This document shows, one piece after another, positions 1 through 9,500 of a DNA stretch of 64,000 bases. The position numbers and the translations under genes were made by a program. Below the pieces are notes generated by a model. The model did no database searches. It worked only from the letters and a program-made list of their open reading frames with translations, and was not told the DNA's origin. The DNA lies in NCBI GenBank assembly GCA_940746715.1, contig CALNWN010000002.1, forward strand, positions 186,001 to 250,000. The letters are read 5' to 3'. The DNA comes from an uncultured Paraburkholderia sp. (GTDB lineage: Bacteria > Pseudomonadota > Gammaproteobacteria > Burkholderiales > Burkholderiaceae). The stretch's first letter is position 1. Each line of letters begins with the position of its first letter.

Positions 1-833
1 ACTGCTCCGCGCGAAACGGACCTTCGACATCGAGCCATGGCGTGTCTTTGGCGAGACCCAGCGTGTCGCGGTAGAAATGATGCGGCGTGAGCGTGCCGGA
101 AAACATCACGGTGGTGCGCGCGGCTGCATAACGCGGCGCGAGAAACGGCGCGGGAATCACATTGCGTACGCAGATCATGCAACTGGTTTTGTCGCGCGGT
201 GCGTAGCGGTCTGCGGTGAGCGTGATGTCGAAAATCGAATGCTCGCCGAACTGCTCGGCGAGCGCGACAAAATGCATGGCGTCGAAAAAGAACCGCAGCG
301 CTGCCTCGTCGATGGAAAGCGGTGCTTCGGCAAGCTGATCCGTGACCGCGCCGATCAGATTCTGCGCGGCCGACAGCAGCTTGCCCTGCACTTCGGCGTA
401 CACCTGATATGAAGCGGTTTGCGCGCGCTTTACCGTATTCCATTCGCGCTGCAAACGCTCGAGCGGCTTTCGCAACGTTTGCGGCGCGGTCTTGCGCGCG
501 AGCCGCAACGCGGCCTGATCGAGCGACGCCGTGTACATGCGGCGCGCGCGGTGATTCGCGGGCATGCGCTCGAGATCGCCGCGATGGGTCTTGATCTCTT
601 CAAGGCGATTCTGTGCTGCATCGTAGCCGTCAGCGCGGCCCCGAACCGTCAGGTTGCGATGCGTGGCCGTCAGCGTGATTTCGCTTTCGTAGCCGCTTGC
701 GCGGCGCCCGGCGACGGTCACATGGCCCGCCATGCCTTCCAGCGAAGTGGGCGCCGGCGTAAAACCGCAGATCGAGGTCGCCGCGTCTTGCGGTGAACTC
801 GCACATCGCTCTCACGGCGACAACGTAGGTCAT
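1..833 (-). pseudogene. DinG/Rad3-type ATP-dependent DNA helicase remnant, motor core deleted, runs off the window
   Basis: The gene starts with ATG at 833, overlapping the stop of the VRR-NUC gene by four bases (ATGA), so the two formed an operon. The N-terminus (VRAMCEFTARRGDLDLRF) matches what I know of the Rad3-related helicases found beside VRR-NUC proteins in Burkholderia. An extra base in the A4 run at 761-764 (T4 on the coding strand) shifts the frame. After frame correction the protein runs through EEIKTHRGDLERMPANH and then directly into RRMYTASLDQAALRLA (about 541-551), which belongs far downstream in intact relatives. The Walker A and DEAH region expected between them is absent, so several hundred codons look deleted. 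The 3' end lies outside the window. Family assignment is from memory of homologues; the frameshift is read directly. Confidence 0.75.
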
Positions 834-1783
834 GCGGTGCGCTCCGCTGCGAACGCGCCAGGCGCGCTTATGTCGATGGCCAGATTCTCGAGCGCATGGC
901 CCTGCGCTTCGTCGGCCCAACGCACGTCGAGCACGCGCACCGGCATGCCGTGCTGCACGCAGTACGCGAGCCAGCGGATCTGGTTGTCCTGCAAGCGGTC
1001 GCCGGGGCCCTTCACTTCGATCAGCTCATAACGGCGCTCCGCGGGCCAGAGGCGGATGAGGTCGGGCAGACCGGAGCGATTGCCGCGCACGTCGCGCAGC
1101 AGGCGCTCGAACCACAGCTTCAGATGCGCGGCGGGCAGGCAGTCGAGCGCCGTCGCGACGAGTTCGGGCGTGAGCAGTCCCCAGAACACGAACGGCGACT
1201 GCACACCGTCTTTCTCGCGCAGATGCCGCAGAATCGTCTCGCGATACGCGCCGTTATCGAGCGCGGCAAACTGCGCGGCGCGCCGCGTGTGAAAGTCCGG
1301 CGCGTGGAGGTCAGCGGGGCCGCGTTGAAACGGATGAAAAAACGCGCCAGGCAACGCGGCGAATACCGGTTCCCAGCAGAGCAAGCCGAACAGCGAATTG
1401 ATCAACGCGTTCTCGACGTAATGCACCGGCGCGGTCTCGCACGTCAGATGGTCGCGCACGACGTATTCGACCGCCTGCGGCGCTAAAGGCCTCGGCAACG
1501 TCAACATGCTGCGTTCGGCCGCACGCGCAGCCGGCACACGAGCCGCGGGCTTGCCGAGCTTGCGCTGCAAACGCGACAGCATGCGCGCGATGCGCTGCGC
1601 CTCCTCCTCGCTTTCGGGCGAGATGGCCAATGCGGTGGCCCACATTTGCCGCCGTTCGCCATGCTGACCGATGCGAAAGAGCAGCTTAGCGCGGCGCATG
1701 TCCACGCATGAGTTAGACGTTTGCACGGCGCGAACGCGCGCGACGAGTTCATCGAGCGCAGTCTGTTCTGCATCGGCATTCAT
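830..1783 (-). pseudogene. VRR-NUC domain nuclease, N-terminally truncated
   Basis: This frame is open for about 317 codons and ends with the VRR-NUC fold: GLPDLIRLWP, then ELIEVKGPGDRLQDNQ, which holds the catalytic acidic residue and the E-x-K signature of PD-(D/E)XK enzymes. FAN1-like VRR-NUC proteins of this type are usually about 550 residues, with a long N-terminal region. Only the middle (SPESEEEAQRIARMLSRLQRKLG) and the C-terminus remain, and the first 50 or so residues do not resemble the family start. The 5' end abuts a lutC fragment that is also cut short, so one deletion probably removed the 3' part of lutC and the 5' part of this gene. The nuclease domain itself reads intact, so a residual product cannot be excluded. 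Confidence 0.75.
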
Positions 1784-1800
1784 CAGCAATCCGAATGACT

Positions 1801-1905
1801 CTATCGACGCCAGCTCGTCGCGGCAAAGAGCGGCACGTCGGGCCGCGGCCGCGCGGACGGCTGCGCCTGCCGTACTTTCGCGAGAAAGGCCTCACGCGTT
1901 GCCAT
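1801..1905 (-). pseudogene. lutC: lutC fragment (lactate utilisation protein C, first ~30 codons)
   Basis: ATG at 1905 is followed by ATREAFLAKVRQAQPSARP and DVPLF, the usual LutC (YkgG) start. The open frame ends at a TAG at 1801-1803 after only 34 residues, against about 220 in the family. The LutC-like part ends near 1815 and the sequence runs straight into the truncated VRR-NUC gene. It overlaps the corrected end of lutB by 14 bases, as expected in a lutABC operon. It is non-functional. Confidence 0.8.
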
Positions 1906-3281
1906 TGCCACCTCCGCGATTTTTCTTGTACCAGGCGTGGAACGTCTGCTTCGGCGCCTCGGGCAACTCACGTTACCTGCCCAGATATTCAGCGGGTTAT
2001 ACAGCATGAAGTTCGGCAGGTGCCGCAATGCGCCGCCCATCGACGCGACCGTCGCGCGATGCAGCGTCGGACTCGCCAGCAGGCGTCCTGCCATCTTCAA
2101 CACTTCCTGCTTCACGAACGGCACCTCATGCCGCTCGGCGATCACCGTGCGCCATTTGTAAATCTGCTCGTGAATGTTGATCTTCACCGGGCACACATTC
2201 GTGCAACTGCCGTTGAGCGTCGACGCAAACGGCAACGCGCTGTAGCGCTTGAGATCGAACGTCAGGTTGATGATCGCACCGATCGGCCCCGAGTAAGTAC
2301 CGCCATACGACAAGCCGCCGCTGCGCCGGTAGACCGGGCAAGTATTCATGCACGCGCCGCAGCGGATGCATTTGAGCGAGTACCAGAAGTCGTCCATCGC
2401 GAGCCGTTCGGAGCGACCGTGATCGACGAGGATGAAATGCATCTCCGTGCCCGGACGCGACGCGCGAAAGTGTGACGTGTATTGCGTGATCGGCGACCCG
2501 AGCGCGCTGCGCGACAGCATGCGGATTAACACGCCCAGATCCGCGACCTTCGGAATGATCTTCTCGATACCGATCGACGCGATATGCAACGGCGGCACGT
2601 TCGCCGAAAGGTCGGCGTTGCCTTCGTTCGTGCACACCACGACCGTGCCCGTTTCAGCCACGGCGAAATTGCAGCCCGTCATGCCCGCCGTTTTCTCGCG
2701 CACAAAATAAGGCCGCGTATTCATGCGCTGGCTTTCCGCGAGCTAGTGAATATCGCTGTTTTGCGGATCAGTGCCGGTGGTCCGGCCGAACAGCTGCGCG
2801 ACATCGGCGCGCAGCTTGTGCACCGCGGGCACGACCATATGGCTCGGGTCCTGATGATCGAGCTGCTGGATGCGTTCGCCGAGATCCGTTTCCATGACCG
2901 TGATGCCGCGCGGTTCGAGGTATTCGCGCATCCGGCATTCGTCGGTCAGCATCGACTTGCTTTTGACGAGCGTGGTCATGCCGCGCTCGGACATGTCTGG
3001 TGCACGAGCGCGTTGTGTTCTTCCGCCGTCGACGCCCAATGCACCACCACGCCGTTCGCCTTGGCCACCGCGGCGAACTGTTCGAGGTATTCCGACAAAT
3101 GCGACAGCGTATGTTCCTTGATGCCGGAGGCCAGTTCGCGCAGCGTCTCCCATTCGGCAATGCCGTGCGTCTGCGCATCGCGCTTCTCACGCAAATCCCA
3201 CAGACGTCTGTCGTGAAACGCGACGTGCTCCGTCTTCCTGATGAATTCGCCGGCTGCCTTTGCGTGGTCGATGCGGCTCAT
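1892..3281 (-). pseudogene. lutB: lutB, iron-sulfur lactate oxidation subunit, multiply broken
   Basis: LutB carries two 4Fe-4S clusters in the LutABC complex that oxidises L-lactate to pyruvate. Both cluster motifs are visible (CIRCGACMNTCPVYR and CTNVCPVKINIHEQ). The gene starts at ATG 3281 (MSRIDHAKAAGEF), overlapping the lutA stop as ATGA. One base is missing near 2990, inside the codons before SERGMTTLVKSKS. TAC has become TAG at 2743-2745, between NSDIH and LAESQRMNTRP. Near 1970 a G has been lost and CAA has probably become TAA, so the original frame reads into lutC; the true C-terminus (LPEAPKQTFHAWYKKNRG) is in another frame. The three separate lesions make sequencing error unlikely as the sole cause. 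Confidence 0.9.
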
Positions 3282-4021
3282 GCGCGCGCTCCGTTCAGCA
3301 CTTGCGCGATGTGAATAAAGCGCGCGTCCGCCTTCATGCGTTCGCGCAGCCCTGCTGATGCATCAGGCACGACATGTCGCCCGAAACGATGTATTGCGCG
3401 TCTGCATTCAGATGATCGCGCACCTCGTCCTGGCCCATGCGTACCGAGACGGGCTCTTCCGTCACCGAGAAAGTCCCGCCGAAGCCGCAGCATTCGTCCG
3501 GCCGCGCGGGCGTGACGAACTCAATGCCCTTCACGCCCGCGAGCAAGGTACGCGGTTTGGAAAACGGCTGCCCCGCGACTTCCGATACCGACGCTTCCTT
3601 CAGATGCCGCAACGCGCTGCAACTGTTGTGCAGGCCGACGCGCTAGGGAAACTCGGCCCACGGAAACTCGCGCGCGCCCACCACGTCGTGCAGAAACTCG
3701 ACCAGTTCATACGCGCTCGCGCGCACCTTCCTGACTTCGTCCGTTTGCTCGATGGCGGTGAGATGCTCGCGCACGTGGTGAATGCAGCTTGCCGACGGCC
3801 CGACGATGTAGTCGTAGCCGGCGAAGTTGCGCGCAAAGACGCGCTCGGCCGCCGGCCGCATCCGCGTGCGCGCCGCTGTTGACCATCGGCTGGCCGCAAC
3901 AGGTCTGCTCCTGCGGGTAGTCGACCTCGATGCCCAAGCGTTCGAGCAATTCGAGGGTGGCGATGCCGACCTCGGGATAGAACGCGTCGATAAAACACGG
4001 AATGAAGAGGGCGACTTTCAT
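3278..4021 (-). pseudogene. lutA: lutA, CCG-domain lactate oxidation subunit, broken
   Basis: First gene of the lut operon: ATG at 4021, MKVALFIPCFIDAFYPEVG. Two cysteine-rich CCG motifs are present (EQTCCGQPMVNSG and DECCGFGGTFSV), which bind Fe-S in LutA/GlpC-type proteins. A frameshift after NSGAHAD (about 3870), a TAG at 3643-3645 (between EFP and RVGLHNSC) and another frameshift after MHQQGC (about 3345) destroy the reading frame. All of the coding length (about 240 residues) is still present. The operator-like palindrome at 4086-4098 lies 65-77 bases upstream of its start. Confidence 0.9.
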
Positions 4022-4085
4022 GGGTTCACTGGAAGAGCGCGGCGGGACGGAATGCCAGCCATGCGATTTGGCCATGCTGGTCAGC

Positions 4086-4098
4086 TTGGTCTGACCAA
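4086..4098. promoter_or_regulatory. Putative LldR/LutR operator (TTGGT-CTG-ACCAA)
   Basis: Perfect palindrome TTGGT-N3-ACCAA, the half-site pattern known for FCD-type GntR regulators such as LldR and PdhR. It lies just upstream of the first lut gene and the regulator gene sits on its other side. The sequence is seen directly; binding by the adjacent regulator is inferred. Confidence 0.7.
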
Positions 4099-4228
4099 AA
4101 ATATAAAGAAGTCGCCGGTGCATGTCAATCGGCACTGGAAGCCGGCGTGCAGCGGCCGGGCGAGCCACGCCGCCAATAGCGTCCCGATACCGGAATAAAG
4201 CCGAAACGGAAGCCGCCCGGCGCGAAGC

Positions 4229-4957
4229 CTACAGCTTCGCTGCGTCTTCCTGATAGATCTCGCGCACGAAGGCGAGATGCCGCTCGGCCGCCTTGCGCGC
4301 CTTTTGCGCGTCGCGCGCCATGACGGCGTCGTAGATAGCCTGGTGCTGGCTCATCAGCTGCTTTTCCATCGCTTCGTCGTAATCGATCAGCCGATGGTAC
4401 TGGCGCATGCCCTCGCGAATCAGCGTATGGATGCCGTGCATCACATGCGCGAGCGCGACGTTGTGCGTGGAGTCTGCAATGGCAAGGTGAAACGCGGCAT
4501 CCAGTTCCGCGAGATTCATGCGGTCCTGCGACTGCGAGGCCGCCTTTAACGCCTCGAACGCCGCCTTGATCTTGCGAAGATCGGCGGTGGTGGCCCGCTC
4601 GGCGGCATACACGGTGGAAATGGCTTCGAGGCCCTGGCGCAGCTCGAGAATGTCCGCACTGGTACGCGGATTCTGCAAAAGCAGTTCGGCGAGCGGCCGC
4701 GAAATGATCGGCGCCGTGAGGTCGACCACCGTAAAGCCGCAGCGCCCTGAAGTGGCAATATAACCATCCGACTCGAGCCGGATCAGCGCCTCCCGCAATG
4801 AAGGCCGCGACACCGCAAGCTGCGTGGCCAGATCGCGTTCAGCCGGCAAGCGGTCGCCAGGCATGAGTGTGTCGTCCGAGATCAACTGCTTGATCTGGTC
4901 GGCGACGACGTCGGAGAGCCGTTTGCGCGTGAAGGACTGGATCGGGCGAAAGTGCAT
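4229..4957 (-). CDS. FCD-type GntR transcriptional regulator (LldR/LutR-like)
   Basis: Intact, 242 residues, normal for the family. The N-terminal winged helix (about residues 10-75: QIKQLISDDTLMPGDRLPAE, then AVSRPSLREALIRLESDGYI) is followed by the all-helical FCD ligand domain (about 95-235), which includes the metal/ligand histidines in LDAAFHLAIA and AERHLAF. It sits upstream of and on the same strand as the lut operon, with a TTGGT-N3-ACCAA site between them, so it most likely repressed lutABC in the absence of lactate. Its target operon is now dead, leaving it an orphan regulator unless it controls other promoters. Confidence 0.85.
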   Translation of the reverse strand: MHFRPIQSFTRKRLSDVVADQIKQLISDDTLMPGDRLPAERDLATQLAVSRPSLREALIRLESDGYIATSGRCGFTVVDLTAPIISRPLAELLLQNPRTSADILELRQGLEAISTVYAAERATTADLRKIKAAFEALKAASQSQDRMNLAELDAAFHLAIADSTHNVALAHVMHGIHTLIREGMRQYHRLIDYDEAMEKQLMSQHQAIYDAVMARDAQKARKAAERHLAFVREIYQEDAAKL

Positions 4958-5033
4958 AGGCTGCGGCTGACAAAGCCGGATTGTTCAGGGCGGTGGATCG
5001 GCGAGCGCAGAGCGCTTGCGCATCGCGCATGAA

Positions 5034-6194
5034 TTATACCGTCGCGACAAACGCGGCAATCCGCTTGCAAGCGTCGGCAAGACGCGCTTCGTCGACCACG
5101 AAGCCGAGGCGCACGAAGCCGTTCGCGGTCTCGCCAAAAGCGCTCGCATCCAGCACGGAGACGCCTTGCGCGCGAAACAGCCGCCACGTGAAATCCACGG
5201 TATCGAGGCCGGTGCCGCTCACGTCGACCATCATGAACATGCCGGCCTCCGGAAGCAGACAGCGTAAGCGCGGAATACGCCTCAGATGTCGAACACGACG
5301 TCGCGGCGGCGCCGGTAAATTTCCCGCATGTCAGCGACGATGCGCGCCTTGTACGCGAGCGCCGTCAGCGCGGCCTGCTGGATGAAACCCGGCAAGCCGT
5401 ACAGCATGGCGAGAGCGAGCCGGCCCATGTGCTCGATCAGCTGCGTCGGGCCGATTGCCCAGCCCACCCGCCACCCGGCCATGGCGTGCGATTTCGACAG
5501 ACTGCCGAGCGTGACCGTGCGCTCGGCCATGCCGGGCAGCGACATGATACTCACATGTTCGCGCTCGACCGTGAGGTCGGCATAGACTTCGTCGGACAGC
5601 ACCCACAGATCGTGCTGGCACGCGAGCCGCGCAATCCGCTCGAGGTCCGCGCGCGACATCACCACCCCTGTCGGGTTGCACGGCGTGGCGAAGAATATCG
5701 CCTTCGTGCGCGCCGTGACGGCTTTTTCCAGCGCATCGCAATCCAGGTGGAAGGCGCGCGCGGGGTCGACCGGCACCGGCACGAGCGTCGCAGCCGCTGC
5801 GCGCACGCAAGCTTCGTAGGTCAGCAGGTAGAACGATGACTTCATCGCCTGCTTCGAGCAGACACAGCGAGGTGGCAAACACGCCGTTTTGCGCGCCCGC
5901 CGTGAGGATCACGTTCGCCGCAGTGACCGCGCAACCGCTCATGCGCGCGTGTTCGGCGGCAATCGCCGCGCGCAGCAGGTCGCGGCCGGACACCGCGCTG
6001 TAATGCGTGTCGCCGCCGCGCAGCGCCTCCATGGCGCGCTCGACAATCGGCGCGGGCGTCGCGAAGTCGGGATCGCCCACGCTCAGCACGATCACGTCCT
6101 CGCCCTTGGCGGCGGCCTGCTGCGCAACGCGATGGATCTCCCACGCCGACGTGCGCCTGCCCTGCAGGCCCTCGACCCGACTCGAATACTTCAT
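5034..6194 (-). pseudogene. PLP-dependent class I/II aminotransferase, AruH-like (arginine:pyruvate), frameshifted
   Basis: ATG at 6194 gives MKYSSRVEGLQGRRTSAWE; a GTG at 6212 is an alternative start. The fold-type I core is complete when frames are joined: VLSVGDPDFATP, THYSAVSGRDLL, CNPTGVVMSR, DEVYADL and the PLP lysine in GSLSKSHAMAGWRVGWA. The order and wording resemble Pseudomonas AruH, which transaminates arginine with pyruvate; other amino acids are possible substrates. Frame breaks fall near 5840 (after GDEVIV) and near 5284 (before RIPRLRCLLPEAGMFMM). The length of about 387 codons is normal. Confidence 0.85.
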
Positions 6195-6267
6195 CGCGCT
6201 CACCCCGCTCACTTATGTCCGATGGAATCTGCCAATATAATGGCGCATGCGCGAAACGTCCAGATAC

Positions 6268-6304
6268 AAAAAGCGCCACGCGGGCGGACAGCCTCGCGTG
6301 GCGC
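6268..6304 (-). terminator. Rho-independent terminator downstream of rpoN
   Basis: A 10-bp perfect stem (6273-6282 with 6295-6304, GCGCCACGCG) with a 12-base loop, followed on the minus strand by five T residues (A5 at 6268-6272 on the plus strand). It lies 44 bases past the rpoN stop. Confidence 0.85.
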
Positions 6305-6347
6305 GTGAGCTTCATTCGAGCCCTGCATCGCGGGGCCCGCGGCAGGT

Positions 6348-7829
6348 TCACACCTGGCGGCGCAACTCCGCCGGCGGCACCTTCATCAGATGACGGTACT
6401 TGGCGACCGTGCGGCGCGCGACGAGCACGCCCTGATCGGCGAGCATTTTCGCGAGCGTCACGTCGGAAAGCGGATCGCGCGTATTTTCCGCGGCGATCAT
6501 TTCCTTGAGCAGCGCGCGGACGGCCGCGGCGGAACAGGTGCCGCCGCTTTCCGTGCCGAGTTCGCGCGGAAAGAAGTGTTTGAACTCGAAAATGCCGCGA
6601 GGCGTGGCCATGTACTTGTTGCCCGTGGCGCGCGAAATGGTCGATTCGTGCAGGCCGAGTTCGTCGGCGACATCGCGCAGCACCATCGGCTTCAGCGCGA
6701 TTTCCCCATATTGGAAGAACGCCTTCTGATGCGCCACGATGCACTCGGCCACGCGTTGGATCGTATCGAAGCGTTGCTGCGCATTCCTGATCAACCAGCG
6801 TGCTTCCTGAAGCTGCTGGGCCAGCGGCGAGCGGCTTGCGCCCGCGGACTGCGCAAACAGCTCGGCATACATGCGGTGAATGCGCGCGCGCGGCTGCACG
6901 GCCGGGTTGATCGTGACCACCCACTTGTTGCGCACCTGACGCACGATCACGTCCGGCACCACGTAGTTGTCTTCCGTGCGTCCATAGCAGTTGCCCGGCT
7001 TCGGATCGAGCTTGCGCACGAGCGCACAGGCCACGCGCAACTCTTCCGCGCTGCAGCCGATCTGCTTCTGCAATTCGGCCTGCTCGCGACGCGCGAGCCG
7101 CTCCAGATGGTGCTCGACGATCTGCCGCGCGACGTCGCGCCCGGGCGTCTCCGCGGACAACGCGTTGACCTGCAGCAGCAGGCATTCCGACAGCGAACGC
7201 GCGCCGAGACCGGGGCGGTCGAGCGACTGCACGAGACGCAGCGCGACGAGCAGTTCCTCTTCCGTCAACTCGGGCTCGAGATCGACGCTATCCGCGAGGT
7301 CGGCGAGGTTCTGGCGCAGATAACCGTCGTCGTCGAGCGCCTCGATGATGAAGCGCGCCACGGCGCGATCGCGGTCGTCAAGCCGGTAGAGACGCAGTGC
7401 GTCGTGCAACTGCTCTCGCAAGGTCGGCTGCGAGCGCGCCCATTCGGCAGGGTCGCTGCCGTCGGAGTCGCCGTTCTGCCGCGCCGAACTGCGGCTGCTG
7501 TAGTCGCCGGAGAAGTCGCCGGGCATATCGTCCGGGCCGCCGCTGTCGAGCGTTTCGCTCGTCACCGCCTCAGCGGGCAGTGCATCGGGCTCGGCTGCGG
7601 CGACCGCATCGGTGGCGGGCAGCGCGCCGGCCTCGTCGCCCGTCGTCGGGGTTGCGAGCGCGACGTCTTCCGTGTCCGACGAGTCATATTCGAGGAACGG
7701 ATTGGTATCGAGCGCGGTTCGCAATTCCTGCTGGAACTCCAGAGACGATAGCTGCAACAGACGCACCGACTGCTGCAGACGCGGCGTAAGTGCAAGAGAC
7801 TGCCTTGTGCGAAGTTCAATTGAAGGCAT
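6348..7829 (-). CDS. rpoN: RNA polymerase sigma-54 factor RpoN
   Basis: Intact, 493 residues from ATG 7829 (MPSIELRTRQSLALTPRLQQ). Region I is the glutamine/leucine-rich activator-responsive segment (residues about 1-50), followed by an acidic variable region II (about 50-145). The core-binding and DNA-binding domains follow, ending in the RpoN box ARRTVAKYR (about 478-486) that reads the -24 element. Region III includes ELGLHESTISRATGNKYMATPRG split over the usual HTH. The lptB and hpf genes that normally flank the main rpoN are absent, so this may be the second rpoN copy known in Burkholderia. A terminator follows it. A textbook -24/-12 promoter is present at 58035-58050 in this window. Confidence 0.95.
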   Translation of the reverse strand: MPSIELRTRQSLALTPRLQQSVRLLQLSSLEFQQELRTALDTNPFLEYDSSDTEDVALATPTTGDEAGALPATDAVAAAEPDALPAEAVTSETLDSGGPDDMPGDFSGDYSSRSSARQNGDSDGSDPAEWARSQPTLREQLHDALRLYRLDDRDRAVARFIIEALDDDGYLRQNLADLADSVDLEPELTEEELLVALRLVQSLDRPGLGARSLSECLLLQVNALSAETPGRDVARQIVEHHLERLARREQAELQKQIGCSAEELRVACALVRKLDPKPGNCYGRTEDNYVVPDVIVRQVRNKWVVTINPAVQPRARIHRMYAELFAQSAGASRSPLAQQLQEARWLIRNAQQRFDTIQRVAECIVAHQKAFFQYGEIALKPMVLRDVADELGLHESTISRATGNKYMATPRGIFEFKHFFPRELGTESGGTCSAAAVRALLKEMIAAENTRDPLSDVTLAKMLADQGVLVARRTVAKYRHLMKVPPAELRRQV

Positions 7830-8375
7830 CGTGTTGAGGTCCGTTAAAGGCTGAGGTAGAGAGCACACTCAACAGAGCAACTGCCGTACCAGCTTTCGCA
7901 ACACGCTGTTTTTTCTAGCCTTTGTTTTTTGGGCTCGCGGATTGCGGGCTATTTGCGGCCTTTTCTGGCCTTTTCTGGCCTTTCGCGGCGCCATTTTTAC
8001 AAGCGAGGCGGCAAATTCCGGGCTCGCTTCTGCCGGGCTTTCCGCCGCTTGCCACCCGCGTTGCCACTCATGCGCGACGCGCGGCTCGCTCATTCATCAG
8101 TCGAAAAGAACCGTTGCCGCGCGGGCCGACAAGGAGCCGCATTCAATCAAGCAGCGGCTCAGGCACGCACTTTGCGACTCGCGAGTTTGTGGACGGACGC
8201 GTGTCCTCGCATCCCGCGCAAATCGCGCAAAGACCGCGAAGACCCGGCCGGTGTCGATAACGGGCCCTGACGGAACCGTAGCGGCAGCGATCCCACGCGA
8301 GTCATCGGCGGCTTTCGCCGCGATCGACCGCAGGCAACAAGACCGCAATTTTCATCAACACCCGAAGGAGAAACC
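7830..8375. other. 546-bp non-coding stretch between rpoN and the BON gene
   Basis: Divergent promoter region. It holds a short tandem repeat, TTTTCTGGCC twice (7961-7980) with a partial third copy. A lysine/arginine-rich minus-strand frame (7869-8093) crosses the repeat and shows no family resemblance, so I do not call it. No gene remnant is recognisable. Confidence 0.5.
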
Positions 8376-8588
8376 ATGAAGACCATCCAGTTGTTGAAGA
8401 CCGCAGGCAGCATCGCTTGTCTTGCATTCGCACTGAACGCGACTGCGCAAACCGCCGCCTCGGCGCCGCCGGCTGCGTCGGAAAGCCTCGGCCAGCACAT
8501 CGACGACGGCACCATCACCACGAAAGTCAAGGCAGAACTGCTGGGCGTGAAGGGCGTGAAGAACCGCCTGAAAATCGCCGCGGAATAA
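8376..8588 (+). pseudogene. Periplasmic BON-domain protein with the BON core deleted in frame
   Basis: A good ribosome site (GAAGGAG) precedes ATG 8376. Residues 1-25 are a signal peptide (MKTIQLLKTAGSIACLAFAL, cleaved near TAQ-TAA). Then comes DDGTITTKVKAELLGVKGVK, the first strand and helix of a BON domain, followed at once by NRLKIAAE, the typical last strand. Related proteins have about 40 more residues between these points (threading, VTLTG and helix 2). The frame is open at 70 residues, so a small product may be secreted, but the BON fold cannot form. Recombination between two short GVK-coding repeats would explain the loss. Confidence 0.7.
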
Positions 8589-8610
8589 GTTCAGCTCGCA
8601 GCCAGCAGAA

Positions 8611-8635
8611 AGCCGTCCTCGCGGACGGCTTTTTT
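8611..8635 (+). terminator. Rho-independent terminator after the BON gene
   Basis: Stem GCCGTCC/GGACGGC (8612-8618 and 8623-8629) with a CGC-type loop, then six T residues at 8630-8635. Confidence 0.9.
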
Positions 8636-8661
8636 GCATTCACACCGCCGCGAGCCGGGCG

Positions 8662-9111
8662 TTAGCTCTTCGCGGCATACTGGTTGCGCAGATCGCGCAC
8701 GCGGTCGTGGTTCTGCAGCACGCCCTGATACTGGCGCTCGACGATCGCGCGCACGTCGGCAGGCAGTTCCTTGTCCAGCGCGTCACGATAGTTCTTCTTT
8801 GCGACGTCCTCGCCCTTCTCCACTTCGACGAGTATCTGATGGTCGGAGCGGTCCGTCACTGCCGACTTCACATCGACCCAGCCGCGATGCAGTGCACCGC
8901 TCACGCTGCCGCCCGATTCCGGCTTGCCGCCGAGTCGCTGAACGATATCCTGCAGTTCGCGTGCGCCGCGCGCGCAGTCTTCGGCGCGCGTGAGGAACAG
9001 CGTTTTCAACTGGGCGTCGTGCGCGTCTTCGGCTGCCTTGCGAAAGCCCTTCTCTCCATCCTTCGACGTTTCGACGAGATCGTTCAGCACGGAAACAACG
9101 TTCGTAGCCAT
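8662..9111 (-). CDS. PA2169/DUF2383 four-helix-bundle stress protein
   Basis: Intact, 149 residues, ATG 9111 with a strong GGAGG site seven bases upstream. It is all helical: NVVSVLNDLVETSKDGEKGF (helix 1), AQLKTLFLTRAEDCARGARE (helix 2), then a GG-S hinge and two more helices containing ILVEVEKGEDVAKKNYRDAL and the C-terminal VRDLRNQYA. It belongs to the ferritin-like DUF2383 family, with conserved acidic and arginine positions. The function is unproven; members occur in stress-gene clusters such as this one. It stands alone between two plus-strand genes. Confidence 0.85.
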   Translation of the reverse strand: MATNVVSVLNDLVETSKDGEKGFRKAAEDAHDAQLKTLFLTRAEDCARGARELQDIVQRLGGKPESGGSVSGALHRGWVDVKSAVTDRSDHQILVEVEKGEDVAKKNYRDALDKELPADVRAIVERQYQGVLQNHDRVRDLRNQYAAKS

Positions 9112-9500
9112 TCAATACCTCCAGGGTTTCGTTAATCGCGGAATCCGTCGCCGGCATGCGCGCATCTCGCGATGCGCGTGCCGTCTGCTGTGTCATGACC
9201 TGCATGAGCAACGGGGTCCGCCCAACTCAAGCATGGCGCGTGCCTGGAGCGTGGCGTCCGATGCGCGCCTGCCGGTCGCTCAGAGCGCCTGCTCATTGTT
9301 GCGAGCCAACGTAAATGTTGCGAGGCGCGTGCGCTATGAGCCGCCTGCACGCCCCGAAGGACAAGGCTACGGAGGTGGCATAGCCATTGCTCATCTCGCT
9401 TGCCCCGCGCGACGTCATGCAGCGCATCAAGCGAAAACCGCATGACGTACCGACGAATTGAAAAGAACGGGCAGGCAACAACGACAGGGAGAGCATCATC
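9112..9500. other. 389-bp stretch without a supported gene
   Basis: It contains the upstream region of the DUF2383 gene and that of the small gene at 9501. A 103-codon minus-strand frame (9132-9443) is open but shows no domain, no ribosome site and a composition typical of antisense GC-rich frames. Confidence 0.4.

Noticed and set aside
5842..7185. 447-codon minus-strand frame across the rpoN end and the aminotransferase start
   Set aside because: Arg/Ala-rich shadow frame; both real genes are in other frames with clear motifs.
7869..8093. Lysine/arginine-rich minus-strand frame upstream of rpoN
   Set aside because: It crosses a short tandem repeat, has no ribosome site or family resemblance, and sits in promoter space.
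9132..9443. 103-codon minus-strand frame between DUF2383 and the small gene
   Set aside because: No start context, no domain and composition typical of antisense frames in GC-rich DNA.
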